Below, piece after piece: positions 1-10,004 of a stretch of DNA of 64,000 nucleotides. The notes beneath the pieces were generated by a model, which did not search any database, was not told where the DNA came from, and was given only the letters and a program-made list of their open reading frames with translations. Position numbers and translations under genes: made by a program. Source of the DNA: Phycomyces blakesleeanus NRRL 1555(-) (Eukaryota; Mucoromycota; Mucoromycetes; Mucorales; Phycomycetaceae). Location: contig NW_017265144.1 in the NCBI RefSeq assembly GCF_001638985.1, positions 372,001 through 436,000 on the forward strand, given 5' to 3'. Numbering within the stretch: position 1 is the stretch's first letter; the number at the start of each line of letters is the position of its first letter.

Positions 1-320
1 GGACTAGAGTTGATGGGGGTGGCTTTAAGGACAGACAGAATGTCATCCAAGGTGACATCAGCAATGAGGTAGGCAGAGTCAGTGGAAGACAGACGGGCAG
101 AAGGTGGGAATTTGTCGATAAGAGAGTGTGCAGCAGGATAGTCAATGGGTTCCGGCGAGTAAAGAGATTGGTAGAAAGAGCGAGTATGGCCAAGCAAATC
201 CGCGGGAGAGGTGTAGATCGCGCCAGTGACAGGGTCGACAAGAGAGGAGATAGTTTTTGCAGCGGTTCGCTGTTTGAGCACACGAAAGAAATATTTCGAA
301 GAAGTCTCGCCAGCTTCACA
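1..320 (-). CDS. LINE ORF2 reverse transcriptase part, partial
   Basis: This is the start of the reverse transcriptase portion of ORF2. It lies in the same frame as the upstream endonuclease but is separated from it by one in-frame UAG at 321-323. Its sequence corresponds to 32010-32329 of the full-length copy, including a Ser-Ser-Lys-Tyr-Phe-Phe-Arg stretch typical of the linker before LINE reverse transcriptases. The rest lies outside the window. Confidence 0.85.
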
Positions 321-1367
321 CTATTTAGCACCAGATCTGGCAGCCAAGGTGGAGGCCCGAGACAATTGTATGGTGGCAAGCTCATGTTCAATGCGGAGAA
401 GTTGAGGAGAACGAGTATGAATTGCAAGTTCATTTCGAGCACGATGAAGATGGCGTTCCTGATTTCGGAGTTGACGTTGAACTCGTTTAGAGTACGTTAG
501 GGCGAGCTGTTTGATAGCATGCTTAATATGATCCCACCGAGAACCGGGAGACATGTCAGGAGAGAGAAAAGAGTCGGCCTTATCCAGAAAGTCGGTAATG
601 AGAGCATCAAATTCATCATGCAGGAGATATTGCGTATTAAACCTCCAGACTCCAGGACCTGGTGGGCGAGAGAAAGGAATGGAGACCGCAAGAAGGCAGT
701 GGTCAGTCCATAAAGGATTGATAAATGTTACCTCAGGGCGTTCGGTAACAATGCTGTGTGGACGGAAAATGTAGTCGATGCGTGTGCGGGTGCGAGAGCT
801 GTGGAAAGTGGGTAACGGGGGTGAAGAAGAATTAGTGATGGCATCCACGCAATTACCCTGAATGTATCCTTTCCAGTCCGGTGGATGGCTGCGACGATGG
901 CTAAGATCACAGTTAAAGTCCCCCAGAATAAAGGCGGGCAGGGAAGGAATGACAGTAGGGAGAGTGCGTGCTAATGAGGAGAAGAAAGTACGCCGGTGGG
1001 AAGGAATGTTGGGTGCATAAATAACCACAACTACAAAAGGATTAACACGATGGTCGGTATGTGTAACCTTGACAACGAGTGCACGGTTGTCAGGAGAAAC
1101 ATGCAGTTGAGATAATTGGAGGAGGGGATCGAAAGAGACGAGGCCGCAATGTGGGGTCCATAGGCTGGCCTGTGCTTGGAATGTAAGGTGAATAGATGAG
1201 TGATGTATAGGGAGTAAATGAGTCTCTTGGAGAGCAAGTAATGAAAGGGAAGGGGAAAGGGTACGAAGGTGTCGGATGAAAAGAAGTTTTGGGGATTGCG
1301 GGTTATTGATGGTAGAGAGGAGACCTCGAACATTCAAGGTTCCTATGCGAAGATGTTGTACAGTCAT
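321..1367 (-). CDS. LINE ORF2 APE-type endonuclease part
   Basis: The 348-residue product matches the apurinic/apyrimidinic-type endonuclease domain that nicks target DNA in LINE target-primed reverse transcription. The expected active-site landmarks are in order: LNVRG near residue 14, LQET near 47, GDFN near 148, RIDYI near 196 and TDH near 220. The start codon directly follows the ORF1 stop codon (TAAATG on the coding strand). It ends at a UAG after Ser-Gly-Ala-Lys, although reverse transcriptase sequence continues in the same frame. The same UAG is in the other copy. Confidence 0.88.
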   Translation of the reverse strand: MTVQHLRIGTLNVRGLLSTINNPQSPKLLFIRHLRTLSPSLSLLALQETHLLPIHHSSIHLTFQAQASLWTPHCGLVSFDPLLQLSQLHVSPDNRALVVKVTHTDHRVNPFVVVVIYAPNIPSHRRTFFSSLARTLPTVIPSLPAFILGDFNCDLSHRRSHPPDWKGYIQGNCVDAITNSSSPPLPTFHSSRTRTRIDYIFRPHSIVTERPEVTFINPLWTDHCLLAVSIPFSRPPGPGVWRFNTQYLLHDEFDALITDFLDKADSFLSPDMSPGSRWDHIKHAIKQLALTYSKRVQRQLRNQERHLHRARNELAIHTRSPQLLRIEHELATIQLSRASTLAARSGAK

Positions 1368-2714
1368 TTATGAACTTGGCTGACCTGAGCGGTCAGACTT
1401 TTCAGTTCCATCAGTCATAGGTGTGTTACCATCCAGATCAGTATACGGGAATGCACCTTGGGCGCGAGTCCGGAGAGTGGCCTCAAAAAGAGACTGTCGA
1501 AGTTCGTCATCAGTGTAAATTGCTGGGTTAATGCCATCATCGCGACTATGTAGGCCTCGGGCGCCTGGTGAGTGCTTGCTGGCATTGAGCCCACGGCCAG
1601 TCGGGTCATACATAGTTGTATCAAATGGAATTGGGGGATTGTCGTTGTGTGGGGTCCGGTTTCTGGTCGTCATGGCGCGAGTATTCATCACTGATATGGA
1701 ACGGCGACGTATTGTGTGTGTAGCAGGTGGGTTGAGAATGGGTGAAGCATGGGTAGGAGTCAAGGTTGGTGAAGTGACTGGTGGTACGGGTGTCTCTATC
1801 ATAGCGACCGAGTATTGGTGTGCGCGAAGGGACGCAGTATCGGCAAGTGCAATCTGCTGCTGCTCTTGGATAGCCCGCTCGGCTTCGATATTGTCTGGAT
1901 GAGTGGGGCACTCGCGACTGTCTATGGCGTGACCAAAAACACCGCATCGTTGGCAGCGAGGTGCGCGGGGAGGACGTTTTGTGCAGGAGCGTAGATAATG
2001 CCCTTCCTCTCGGCAGTATCCACACACAGGTGTGATATCGGTGGAGCGGAGCTCAGCAAGGCAGGAAAGAGACCCACCAAGGTGGAGACGGCTTGGGAGA
2101 CTGCGGACTTCATCTTGTCCAGAGGTGTCTAAATAGATAGTGGCTTCGCCACGGAAAGTACCACGGTGTGAGAGATAAGCTCTCAGCTGAACGATTTTGC
2201 CAAAAGGCCGGAATGCATTTTCGATGGGCTCGAGTAGATCTGTGCTAGGATCGCAGGCGTTAATACGGTAAAGATTAACCTTAACAATGTGGCTGTTAGA
2301 AGGCAATCTTGGTGTAGCAATGATTCGGGTGTTCTGATAGGTCAACCCGTCGGACGTTGCTTTGGTGCGGGAGGAAGGGTTAGTAAAGAAGGCTTCTGCC
2401 AGAAGGTCTTTTGAGCGAGTATAACGGAGAGTGAGAGAGGTCATCCGGCCTACACAGTCAGAGAGAACATCATCCACGTCCCTTGCGGGAACGAGTTTTC
2501 CGAGATTAAACAAGACACTCATTGGATGGATGGTACTAGCCCATGCAGCGGATGCAAGATCCACAATCATATTCTTGTCAAAGTTGGGAGCAGTGAAGAT
2601 GTGCAAAGATTTGTTCTTTGGACGTAGTGTTGTAGACTGGGCACGGTTAGGTGGGTTACCTTGCCGTAACGTGTGTGCCCTGTCCTGTGGGTTCAATCCC
2701 TCAGGGGTACTCAT
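1368..2714 (-). CDS. LINE ORF1 gag-like protein with zinc knuckles
   Basis: The 448-residue product is a nucleic-acid-binding ORF1 protein of a LINE. Residues near 145-225 resemble an RRM-like/DUF4283-like fold. Two Cys-rich knuckles follow: CGYC-x4-H-x4-C, then CQRC-x4-H-x6-C. The N-terminal part is basic, and the C-terminal part is Pro/Thr-rich and probably disordered. The TAA stop is followed at once by the ATG of the endonuclease ORF, which suggests termination-reinitiation. The role, binding element RNA to form the transposition particle, is known for LINE ORF1 families. Only the domain order is visible here. Confidence 0.88.
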   Translation of the reverse strand: MSTPEGLNPQDRAHTLRQGNPPNRAQSTTLRPKNKSLHIFTAPNFDKNMIVDLASAAWASTIHPMSVLFNLGKLVPARDVDDVLSDCVGRMTSLTLRYTRSKDLLAEAFFTNPSSRTKATSDGLTYQNTRIIATPRLPSNSHIVKVNLYRINACDPSTDLLEPIENAFRPFGKIVQLRAYLSHRGTFRGEATIYLDTSGQDEVRSLPSRLHLGGSLSCLAELRSTDITPVCGYCREEGHYLRSCTKRPPRAPRCQRCGVFGHAIDSRECPTHPDNIEAERAIQEQQQIALADTASLRAHQYSVAMIETPVPPVTSPTLTPTHASPILNPPATHTIRRRSISVMNTRAMTTRNRTPHNDNPPIPFDTTMYDPTGRGLNASKHSPGARGLHSRDDGINPAIYTDDELRQSLFEATLRTRAQGAFPYTDLDGNTPMTDGTEKSDRSGQPSS

Positions 2715-2778
2715 GTCAGAAAACGTTAATTGGTATTAACTTGTGTCGGTTATATGAATTTCCGTAAAACTATTCTTT

Positions 2779-3879
2779 AGCGGAGAAAAAAGCCTGATCT
2801 TTTGATCTTTTACAAATTTTTTAATAAAATAAAATAAAACACAACCCATTTTAAATGATTCCATGTACAAACAATTCTGAGGCTTCTTTGCTTGTTAGTT
2901 CTTAGAGGATCTACAGCGGTTTGCATAAATTCAATAAACAGGTAAATTTATTTAGAAAACTTAGATTTTTTCATCCACAGTGGTTTGTCTAAATATTGGT
3001 ATACAGATCCATTTTTTTAATAAGTACATATGTAATTTTTCAAAATCAATTTGATCATGTTCTCTTGAATATCTTTTGTATGAAATATTGTTCCCTGTTC
3101 TCGGAACGAATTCCTGAATATGTTTTGAACGTTATATAGATTCAATACAATAGCTCAGATAGGCACACCCTTTAAATTTATGGCCTCTTTATACTCGAAT
3201 TATCCAGAATTATCATTTAAACCAATATGCTTTGTGGATAATACAAACGATATCTCTCTCTTTCTATTTACTCTGATTTCTTTTCATACTAATTGTAGAG
3301 AGACGAAGCTTGATATTATTGGATATTTTGAAACATTCTATACTGAATATGTTTGCACCGTTTGTATCTGACTACTGCCGTTAGTGGCAAATTGAATCTT
3401 CAGCTAGCAAGCTGTCAATATTTCAATAAAATAACTGTCCTGGCTTGGACCAGAGGTTTGATTCTGCTAGATCAAAAAGTAAATTAATTGACCTGTGCAC
3501 TCTTCAAAATGGTTTGTCACAATTAGTCATGGGCTGTAAAAAAAGGACACTCTTAGGCGCACCTTGAAACAAAATAGCTCTCGATTGTCATCCATTGTTA
3601 CTTACCTGAGTTTGTCCTTTTTTTTTCCTTCCTTAGAAAAAGGATACTGTGTTACGAAAGCTAAATTTACAATGTGTTAGTTTGTTACATGTTCACGGCA
3701 CAATACTTTTATTAAATTAAAAGAAGAATATCAAATCAACGGCTTGAACTGGTCATAGCTATTTGATATAAATACATTTATACATGAGTATGTTACTTTG
3801 GCAGAATCTGTATATTTACCGTTTTTCTACCTTGTGTTTTGTATGTGTGGATATCTGGCTGCGTCTTGTACATTTTTAT
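2779..3879. other. AT-rich intergenic region upstream of F-box gene
   Basis: No gene is supported here. The stretch from about 3490 to 3900 is recognisably similar to the region upstream of the 10005 paralogue (about 9430-9850), so it belongs to an old duplication unit that included the promoter. The segment 2895-3000 holds transposon-terminus-like sequence. The 63-codon ORF at 3180-3371 has no recognisable features. Confidence 0.6.
2895..3000. repeat. Tc1/mariner-like terminal repeat remnants
   Basis: Two related pieces, around CTACAGCGGTTTGCATAAA and CCACAGTGGTTTGTCTAAAT, lie about 75 bp apart. The same kind of sequence forms the ends of the short TIR element at 40189-40366. This looks like a remnant of a Tc1/mariner-type or MITE end. 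Family assignment is inference. Confidence 0.4.
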
Positions 3880-3897
3880 GGTTACCTTAATGATTCA
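3880..3897 (+). promoter_or_regulatory. conserved upstream block of the F-box family
   Basis: GGTTACCTTAATGATTCA lies 180 nt upstream of the chosen ATG. Matching 18-mers (consensus GGTTACCTYMATGAYTCA) occur upstream of every family member whose 5' region is present (9822, 23182, 25978 and 28129), at 141-201 nt from the ATG. Conservation exceeds that of the surrounding upstream DNA, which suggests a regulatory site. The binding factor is unknown. Confidence 0.5.
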
Positions 3898-4059
3898 AAG
3901 GTAACCGGATTTGTAAATCACATCATCAGTTTGTCGTGATAAGGTTTTTCTTCTTCTGACTGCTAATTTTAATTTTATCAACGTTTATATATATATTTCA
4001 ATATTATTTTCTTGGTTTTTCCCTTCTTTATCTCTTTCCCTCTTTATACAATTATTATC

Positions 4060-5997
4060 ATGAGATTCTCAGAACTACCGTTCGAAATCCTTACGCAGAT
4101 TGCTGATCATCTAGCGGCAACGGATTATCTTTCTTGTGCTTTGGTGTGCAAGGGATGGAGATACTCATTTCAAAAGGCTCTATGGAGAGATATACAGATT
4201 TATACTTATCACGGCATGCAAAAACTTATCGACAGTATTAATTCCTCCAAAGATGTACCTACAGTACACGGCAGCTGGATTCATAGTCTACGCACAAATA
4301 CTTGTGACAATAACCCAGACATAACAGAGATGCAATTCTCTGAATTATTCAGACACCTACCGAACTTGAAGAGCCTAGATTTACGGGATAGAAGTTATAA
4401 AGATATCTACACACCGATAACAAGATCATACGAAATATGGAAATCTCTGGAAGTTTTAAAAACACAATCCAAAGGAACCAAGGAGATACAGTCAGCAAAG
4501 AATCTACTTGAACTTATAAATACATGCAGCATGCTCCAGGAATTAGAAATACTTAAGGAAGGATCGGGCTATCGCACGGAGTTTTGCATAGACGACTTTG
4601 ACAGCATCCACCAAAACTTGCAAAACTTATCGTCAATCAGTGCTGGAATATACCTCAGTTCTGAATTTTCTACTGCATTGGACGCAATTCCAAACACAAC
4701 ACCAGCTTTTACCATGACATCCCTAGATATAAATTCAAAAATATATAAACGTTTAAGGAGAATGGGAGCTGACAACCGGAGTAACTGGAATCCTTTGTGG
4801 CTGTACTATTTTGGATACAAGTATCCAAACTTGCGTTCCCTAAAGCTCCATGTCACAGATACACGGCATAAAACAATATATTCGGACCAGAGGAAAGCAT
4901 TGGTATCTCTTTTTCAATCCAATCCAAACGCATTTCAGCATGTAGAATCATTCGAACTTACGAACGACAAATATTTCGAACTTTTTGACTTTGTTTTATG
5001 GGAATTGTTTTATGTATTAAAAGTTCCTCTTAAGCATTTGTCCTTGAATGCAAGAAGCAGAGGTTTCCCTGACAACTCATGCCCTATGAGCCTCGACAGA
5101 ATCTTACAGTCCTTTTCTGAAACACTCAAGAGTCTTTCACTTTCAGGGTTTATACTTGAATCTGTGGGCCGAGCCAAAGGTCTAGAATTATCTTCTTACT
5201 ATCCTCTTTTGACAAACCTTTATATCAATAGCAGAGTTGGGCATCTTGATCTGGATGATCTATTGGATAAACTTGTGGCCCTCAAAGAACTAAAGCTTTG
5301 TTGTGCAACATTGCTTAATAATCCAAAAACGACAGCCGATAAGTCAAAGCACCAGCACCAGCAGCATCATGAACTGGAATTTTTGACGCTAGACAACTGC
5401 TCTGTACCTGCTGAAGTATTTACTCCCCTCTCTTTCAGGTGCAGAAGTTTAAAACATATGACTCTGCATGATATGTGGGTCACTGGATCTATTTGTGAAA
5501 AAACTGGATGCTTGTTACTCGATATGCCACATACTTTCCTAAAAACTCTGAACGTCTGCTATGTTCAATTCGGAGAAAGATACACATCTATAAGTGAAGA
5601 TGAAGTTATCAACATGATGCTACTCTCCCAATTAAACGACGCTCCATTAACAGACAAAAATACCGACAGAGAACAAAAGGAGATGAATTCAAAGCACCCA
5701 ACAGTAGCAAGTCATAATATTGATTGGCTCTTTACATTTTCTTCCAGTGAGGAATATGAGGAATACATTACAGTAACTACAAAACTTTCAAAGGAAAGAG
5801 CCAATATCGTATTTGAATACTACCAAAACTTTCAGTCCAGAAAAACCGACCCAATTTTAAAAGATAATATTCCGTACAATAGGAGAAATCCAGAGACCGC
5901 CTGGGAATACGAACTTTACAAAGGATACGGCGAATTGAGGGTTGGGAATATTGAATCTTCTCCTGTTATATGTGTAGAAAAATATGTCGAATATTAG
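4060..5997 (+). CDS. F-box / leucine-rich-repeat-type protein
   Basis: The product is 645 residues when started at 4060. The upstream in-frame ATG at 4012 would add a hydrophobic 16-residue leader that paralogues lack, and the F-box pattern starts right at the second Met (MRFSELPFEILTQIADHL). Residues 3-45 form the F-box, the Skp1-binding part of SCF ubiquitin ligases. The remainder resembles degenerate leucine-rich repeats with recurrent LKxLxL segments, which would choose the substrate. A family hallmark, NPLWLYYFGYKYPNLRSLKL, lies near residue 245. The gene is a single exon and intact, the best-preserved left-hand member of the local family. The substrate cannot be inferred. Confidence 0.85.
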   Translation: MRFSELPFEILTQIADHLAATDYLSCALVCKGWRYSFQKALWRDIQIYTYHGMQKLIDSINSSKDVPTVHGSWIHSLRTNTCDNNPDITEMQFSELFRHLPNLKSLDLRDRSYKDIYTPITRSYEIWKSLEVLKTQSKGTKEIQSAKNLLELINTCSMLQELEILKEGSGYRTEFCIDDFDSIHQNLQNLSSISAGIYLSSEFSTALDAIPNTTPAFTMTSLDINSKIYKRLRRMGADNRSNWNPLWLYYFGYKYPNLRSLKLHVTDTRHKTIYSDQRKALVSLFQSNPNAFQHVESFELTNDKYFELFDFVLWELFYVLKVPLKHLSLNARSRGFPDNSCPMSLDRILQSFSETLKSLSLSGFILESVGRAKGLELSSYYPLLTNLYINSRVGHLDLDDLLDKLVALKELKLCCATLLNNPKTTADKSKHQHQQHHELEFLTLDNCSVPAEVFTPLSFRCRSLKHMTLHDMWVTGSICEKTGCLLLDMPHTFLKTLNVCYVQFGERYTSISEDEVINMMLLSQLNDAPLTDKNTDREQKEMNSKHPTVASHNIDWLFTFSSSEEYEEYITVTTKLSKERANIVFEYYQNFQSRKTDPILKDNIPYNRRNPETAWEYELYKGYGELRVGNIESSPVICVEKYVEY

Positions 5998-6557
5998 AAA
6001 ACAAGCTGTGTAATAGGCTCTTTTGAAAATAAAGTAAATTAAAAGAAAAAAAGCCTATAAAACCAATACACTAAATTTTTATTATGATTGTAAAGCGACA
6101 AGACATAAATGGATGGTGAATTAAGTCATAGACCAAGGCACGAAGTTTTAATAGCAAAATATCTAATTTCCAGCTGTCGAATTATTGATATGATAATAAG
6201 ATGATAAAAGCTCTGTCTTGTACTAAATATTTAGACCTACTAGTTCACGGCGTACATTTTTTAACTCCTCCTATGTACTCTTCCTATGAACTGTGACAAT
6301 TAACTTTCTATTTTGAAAGTGCATCGGTAGCTGTGCTTAGAAAACCAATTGGCATCTGCTGTTTTATTATTCCTTTCCATTTCTCCAAGTTGGTATCCTA
6401 TTTTTTTGTTTTCCCTCAAGACCAAAAGGACAATTAGTTGTAAAAGTTAAATGAGCAAGCTGTTGGTTTCTCATGTGGGTCATTAGTGTAATGCTTTTAT
6501 TAAAGTAAACATATAAAACCACTACAACAAATTCAATTGGTTATAACTCATTTTTTA
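5998..6557. other. intergenic, no gene seen
   Basis: AT-rich DNA without a supported gene. Part of it (about 6085-6180) resembles 9240-9340, another trace of the duplicated gene-plus-flank unit. Confidence 0.5.
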
Positions 6558-7392
6558 GGGAAACCTTACGGACAGACTGGCAGGACAGGCTAACAAGATG
6601 AAATGGAAAATAAGCGCTACATCATCCATAATTACTTTTTTTTTGGTGGGGGGCATACTTTGACATTTGTTAAATGTTTCAAAAGAAAAACGCTAATACT
6701 ACAGGATTGCCATTTTTTGTGGTGCATTACATTTCTATCTAACCGGACTAATTAATTCTGACATCCTCTCTTTGGCTCAATGTCCTTTTCTAATCCTTGA
6801 GGGCAAAATGATGTGTTCTGAAATTCATACAGTATATTCAATTAATATCCGTTTGCACCCTAAATTTTGACTTGACAATAAATAAATAATAATAATTAGT
6901 CAAAAATACACTATATCAATAGCCGTTTATGCAAAAGTCTATTAAGAGCTGTTGTCATAAGATTGTGACGCAATCTTGTTTGATATCTTACTATGTATTG
7001 GCCCTCTTATACGTATCATGTCTTTCTCTTTCTTTCACATATCTTATTTAAATTACTGAAAAATATACCAAGGTTTGTTATTGAAAAAAAAAGTTAGAAA
7101 CAAAGCTACTTACCCTTTTCTCTAAAGGTATTGGGTCGTACTATCCTATCCTAGGCAAATGTTGTAGCAAGATGGACACAACTTGTGGTCCGGTAGAACC
7201 AAAATGTTGTCTGCTACCAGAAAATGTCGTCCCCGACTAGGAAACGCTGCCTGCGTAGGATTAGTGAATTTTTTTGAAACACTTGACTAACATCAAAGTA
7301 TGACCATAAAAAAAGTGATTAAGGGTGATTTAGCACTTAATTTCTATTTTATCTTGTTAGCCTGTCCTGCCAGTCTGTCCGTAAGGTTTCCC
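6558..7392. mobile_element. 835-bp TIR element (MITE-like)
   Basis: A perfect 42-bp inverted repeat bounds this segment (6558-6599 and 7351-7392), beginning GGGAAACCTTACGGACAG. Weaker inverted similarity extends inward to about 75 bp. There is no transposase inside, so it is non-autonomous. No target-site duplication is apparent at the borders as drawn. It sits directly against the 5' end of the decayed gene at 7393 and may have removed or displaced that gene's first part. Confidence 0.8.
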
Positions 7393-8182
7393 GCTAGAAA
7401 TATTATAGCTGACGACACATTAAAGTCAAACGAGAATGATTCAGAACTGACATGCTATAGAAAAGTGGCACCCCTTCTGGATATTCTACTAAAAGACTTG
7501 AACTTGAACTTGCTAAAGTAAGCAGATAACATAAAAGTCATTTTATTAACGCTGTCTCGAAATGTACTTATTTGCTTATTCCCTATAGTGGTGAAACAAC
7601 ATCTAAAGCTAGCAAGTCTATTGCAAAAGACCATGAAAATATCTACGGAAATAACATACCCTTAAATCGAGGCTTCGGTCGTCGTATCGATCTTTTATTG
7701 TCAACAAGAAATATTGAACTATCAACTAACGAATAGAAGCGAAAGAAAGTTACTCAAGAGCAATGCCTGATTCAGCAAGTAAAAAATATTAGAATGAACA
7801 AAGCCATTCTTAGTAGACTTCTTGAACTACCTCTTTCTGAAAATGATTCTAAAAATGTTTATACGCTTGGTATGGACTGGGTCGGTAAGTCGATTCCCTA
7901 ATGTTTCTAGCACATACATACAGACATATATCTAAATATTAGGACTGTTGACTATTTAAAAAAACCATAGGCCCACGTGGTTACATGTTTGCTGTAAAGA
8001 AAATCAATGATATTTACATAGCCAAACATACCAACAACCTTTCCATACCAGAATATCTACATCAATTGCCTTCGTTTATAGCCACGCTCAAAAGCTTGTA
8101 TATTTGGAAAAATCATCATACCAAGTTACAAGATACAATCTTAAAAGGAGTGATTGCAAAAGGAGACGACGACTTTTTTTAG
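7393..8182 (+). pseudogene. decayed spliced gene of unknown family
   Basis: Three coding blocks can be joined with good splice signals: about 7393-7517, 7589-7884 and 7971-8182 (introns GTAAGC...ATAG and GTAAGT...ATAG). Together they encode a continuous protein of roughly 210 residues, broken only by an in-frame TAG at 7734-7736. The sequence (for example YRKVAPLLDILL, RRIDLLL, MDWVGPRGYMF) resembles a hypothetical family that I associate with Mucoromycota genomes, from memory and without a search. No function is known to me. The 5' end is missing at the TIR element border. Intact splicing with one stop suggests recent inactivation. Confidence 0.6.
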
Positions 8183-9470
8183 CATCGCTGGTGGCACTGA
8201 TGATGCTGGTGGTGCTTCAAAGGAACTGTCACCAAATATATATTTAACCCCTACAAAGGCTAAACAAAACAATTAAGCCTATCAAAATGATACACGAAGA
8301 AGAGAGTGTGTTGAGTTCCTTTTTCCTTTATGTACGAACAAAATGATCAAATCCTTAAAAATAAAATAGTTTTCTATAATTTTCTCTTCTAGCCATCACT
8401 TCATCGCATCATGTCTATGTTTACACTTATTTCTATAACTGCTCTAAAAGCTTTTGCCATTTAACTTCAAATGACTTACACTTCCTACAGCAATAACAGT
8501 TCAAAGAAAAGTTAGCCCTACTTAACCTTGGTGGGAACAGCACCATGCTAATGAAAGCATTTCTTCAAGTAGCTCAAAAATCCATTATAGACGACCAGAA
8601 AAAACGCTTTAATTGAGTCGTAGGAACTTGATGACCATGAAAAGAACGAAAGTGTGGAAATAAAATACAACTTGTTCGAATAGATACAATAATAGCAACA
8701 ATCTTCGTGAATAGAACTGCTTTAATACGTACTACTATCTTTCTCAATAAGCTTTGAAAAGAAATACTGAAATAAAGGCTTACTTAGAGTTTGAGAGAGC
8801 TACTTTATGTATTTATCCAAAAAAACAAGTAAACATTCTTATTCATTTGTATCCACCTAGAGTGTAGTTGTAGCTTTCTCATCAACTATATAATAAACCT
8901 AAATGCCTTGACTGACTACTTGAATATTTAAGTCTAGAAGTACAATAAGAAGTCAAGAGCAAAGACGATTATGGATGTAATAAGAATGTAGATAAATTAA
9001 AGACATTTATTTAAAGCAACTAAATATAAAAAGCATACTAGGCCACTACTACTGGTTTGTCTTAAAGCGTTGTGTCTGTAAGCATAGGGAAATAATTATA
9101 AAAAGAAGGAATATAGAAAAGTGACAATATTACGGTTTTATACCTCAATTAAGTAAACAAAATAAGAAAAATAGACAAGCACCAATATGCAATCGGTTGT
9201 TTTTTGGGGGTTTTTTTTGCTTGATAACAATACTGTAAGTTTAATTTCGAGCGCAACAAGGCAAGATATAAACGGTGGATGAGCAAAGTCATAAACCAGG
9301 GCACACAGTCTAATTAATAAAATATCTAACTTTGATTTGTTCAGTTATGTACATGAAAATAATGAGGTTACTATTCTGACTTGGATTGTACATTTGAATT
9401 TGCAATTTCACAGCATAGGTTAGTGAACTCTTCTTGTGCACTCTTCAAATGTTATGTGATCATTATTCAT
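8183..9470. other. AT-rich intergenic region
   Basis: No gene is supported. The part from about 9240 to 9470 resembles flanks of other F-box family members (compare 6085-6180 and 3490-3680). Confidence 0.5.
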
Positions 9471-9821
9471 ATATTGTAAAATAGAACATCTGTAGTTGCA
9501 CTCGGGAACAAGGTTGCCTTCGATTGGTTGTTATTCATTTCTATTTTCCTTAGTTTGTCTTCTTTTTTGTCCACACTTAAAAAAAGGAGAATGTGTTACA
9601 AAAACCGAATTAACAAGGTTTTACTTTGTTAGATATTCAAGGTATAATGCTTTTAATACAATTAAAAATAAAAATGCAGCAGCCTGAACTGAATATAACA
9701 ATTTGATCTTGAATATATTCATACATGAGCATGCTCTTTCGACACTGCCTGTATACTAGCTGTATCCTTTATATTTGATTATTTTTGTGTAAAAAACTGA
9801 CTGCGTCTTGTACATCTTTAT

Positions 9822-9839
9822 GGTTACCTCCATGATTCA
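9822..9839 (+). promoter_or_regulatory. conserved upstream block of the F-box family
   Basis: GGTTACCTCCATGATTCA lies 183 nt before the ATG of the 10005 pseudogene and is preceded by GTCTTGTACAT, which is also shared with the block at 3880. See the consensus given there. Confidence 0.5.
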
Positions 9840-10004
9840 TATGTAGCCAGAAATTGTAACTCACATTATCAGTTTGGCGCAGCGTTTATCCTCTTCTTCT
9901 AGATGACGACTTTAATTTTTACTGTCATATATATATATATATATCAATATAGTCGGGTTTAACCTCTCTCTATCTCTCTTTCTTTCTTTTCATAAAATTT
10001 CAAC

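Larger units (their letters stand above)
1..2778 (-). mobile_element. LINE (non-LTR) retrotransposon, copy 1, cut by window edge
   Basis: This is the 5' part of a LINE-type retrotransposon on the minus strand, near-identical to the full-length element at 29551-34852. It contains the whole gag-like ORF1, the whole endonuclease part of ORF2 and the first part of the reverse transcriptase, which continues beyond base 1. The 5' end is placed near 2778, where similarity to the other copy stops. The two copies differ by one residue in 448 in ORF1 and by about five in 348 in the endonuclease, so both are recent insertions from one lineage. The base composition is clearly more GC-rich than the surrounding AT-rich DNA. 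Confidence 0.93.

Noticed and set aside
4012..4059. Upstream in-frame ATG of the first F-box gene
   Set aside because: It adds a short hydrophobic leader absent from paralogues, and the F-box begins at the next Met.
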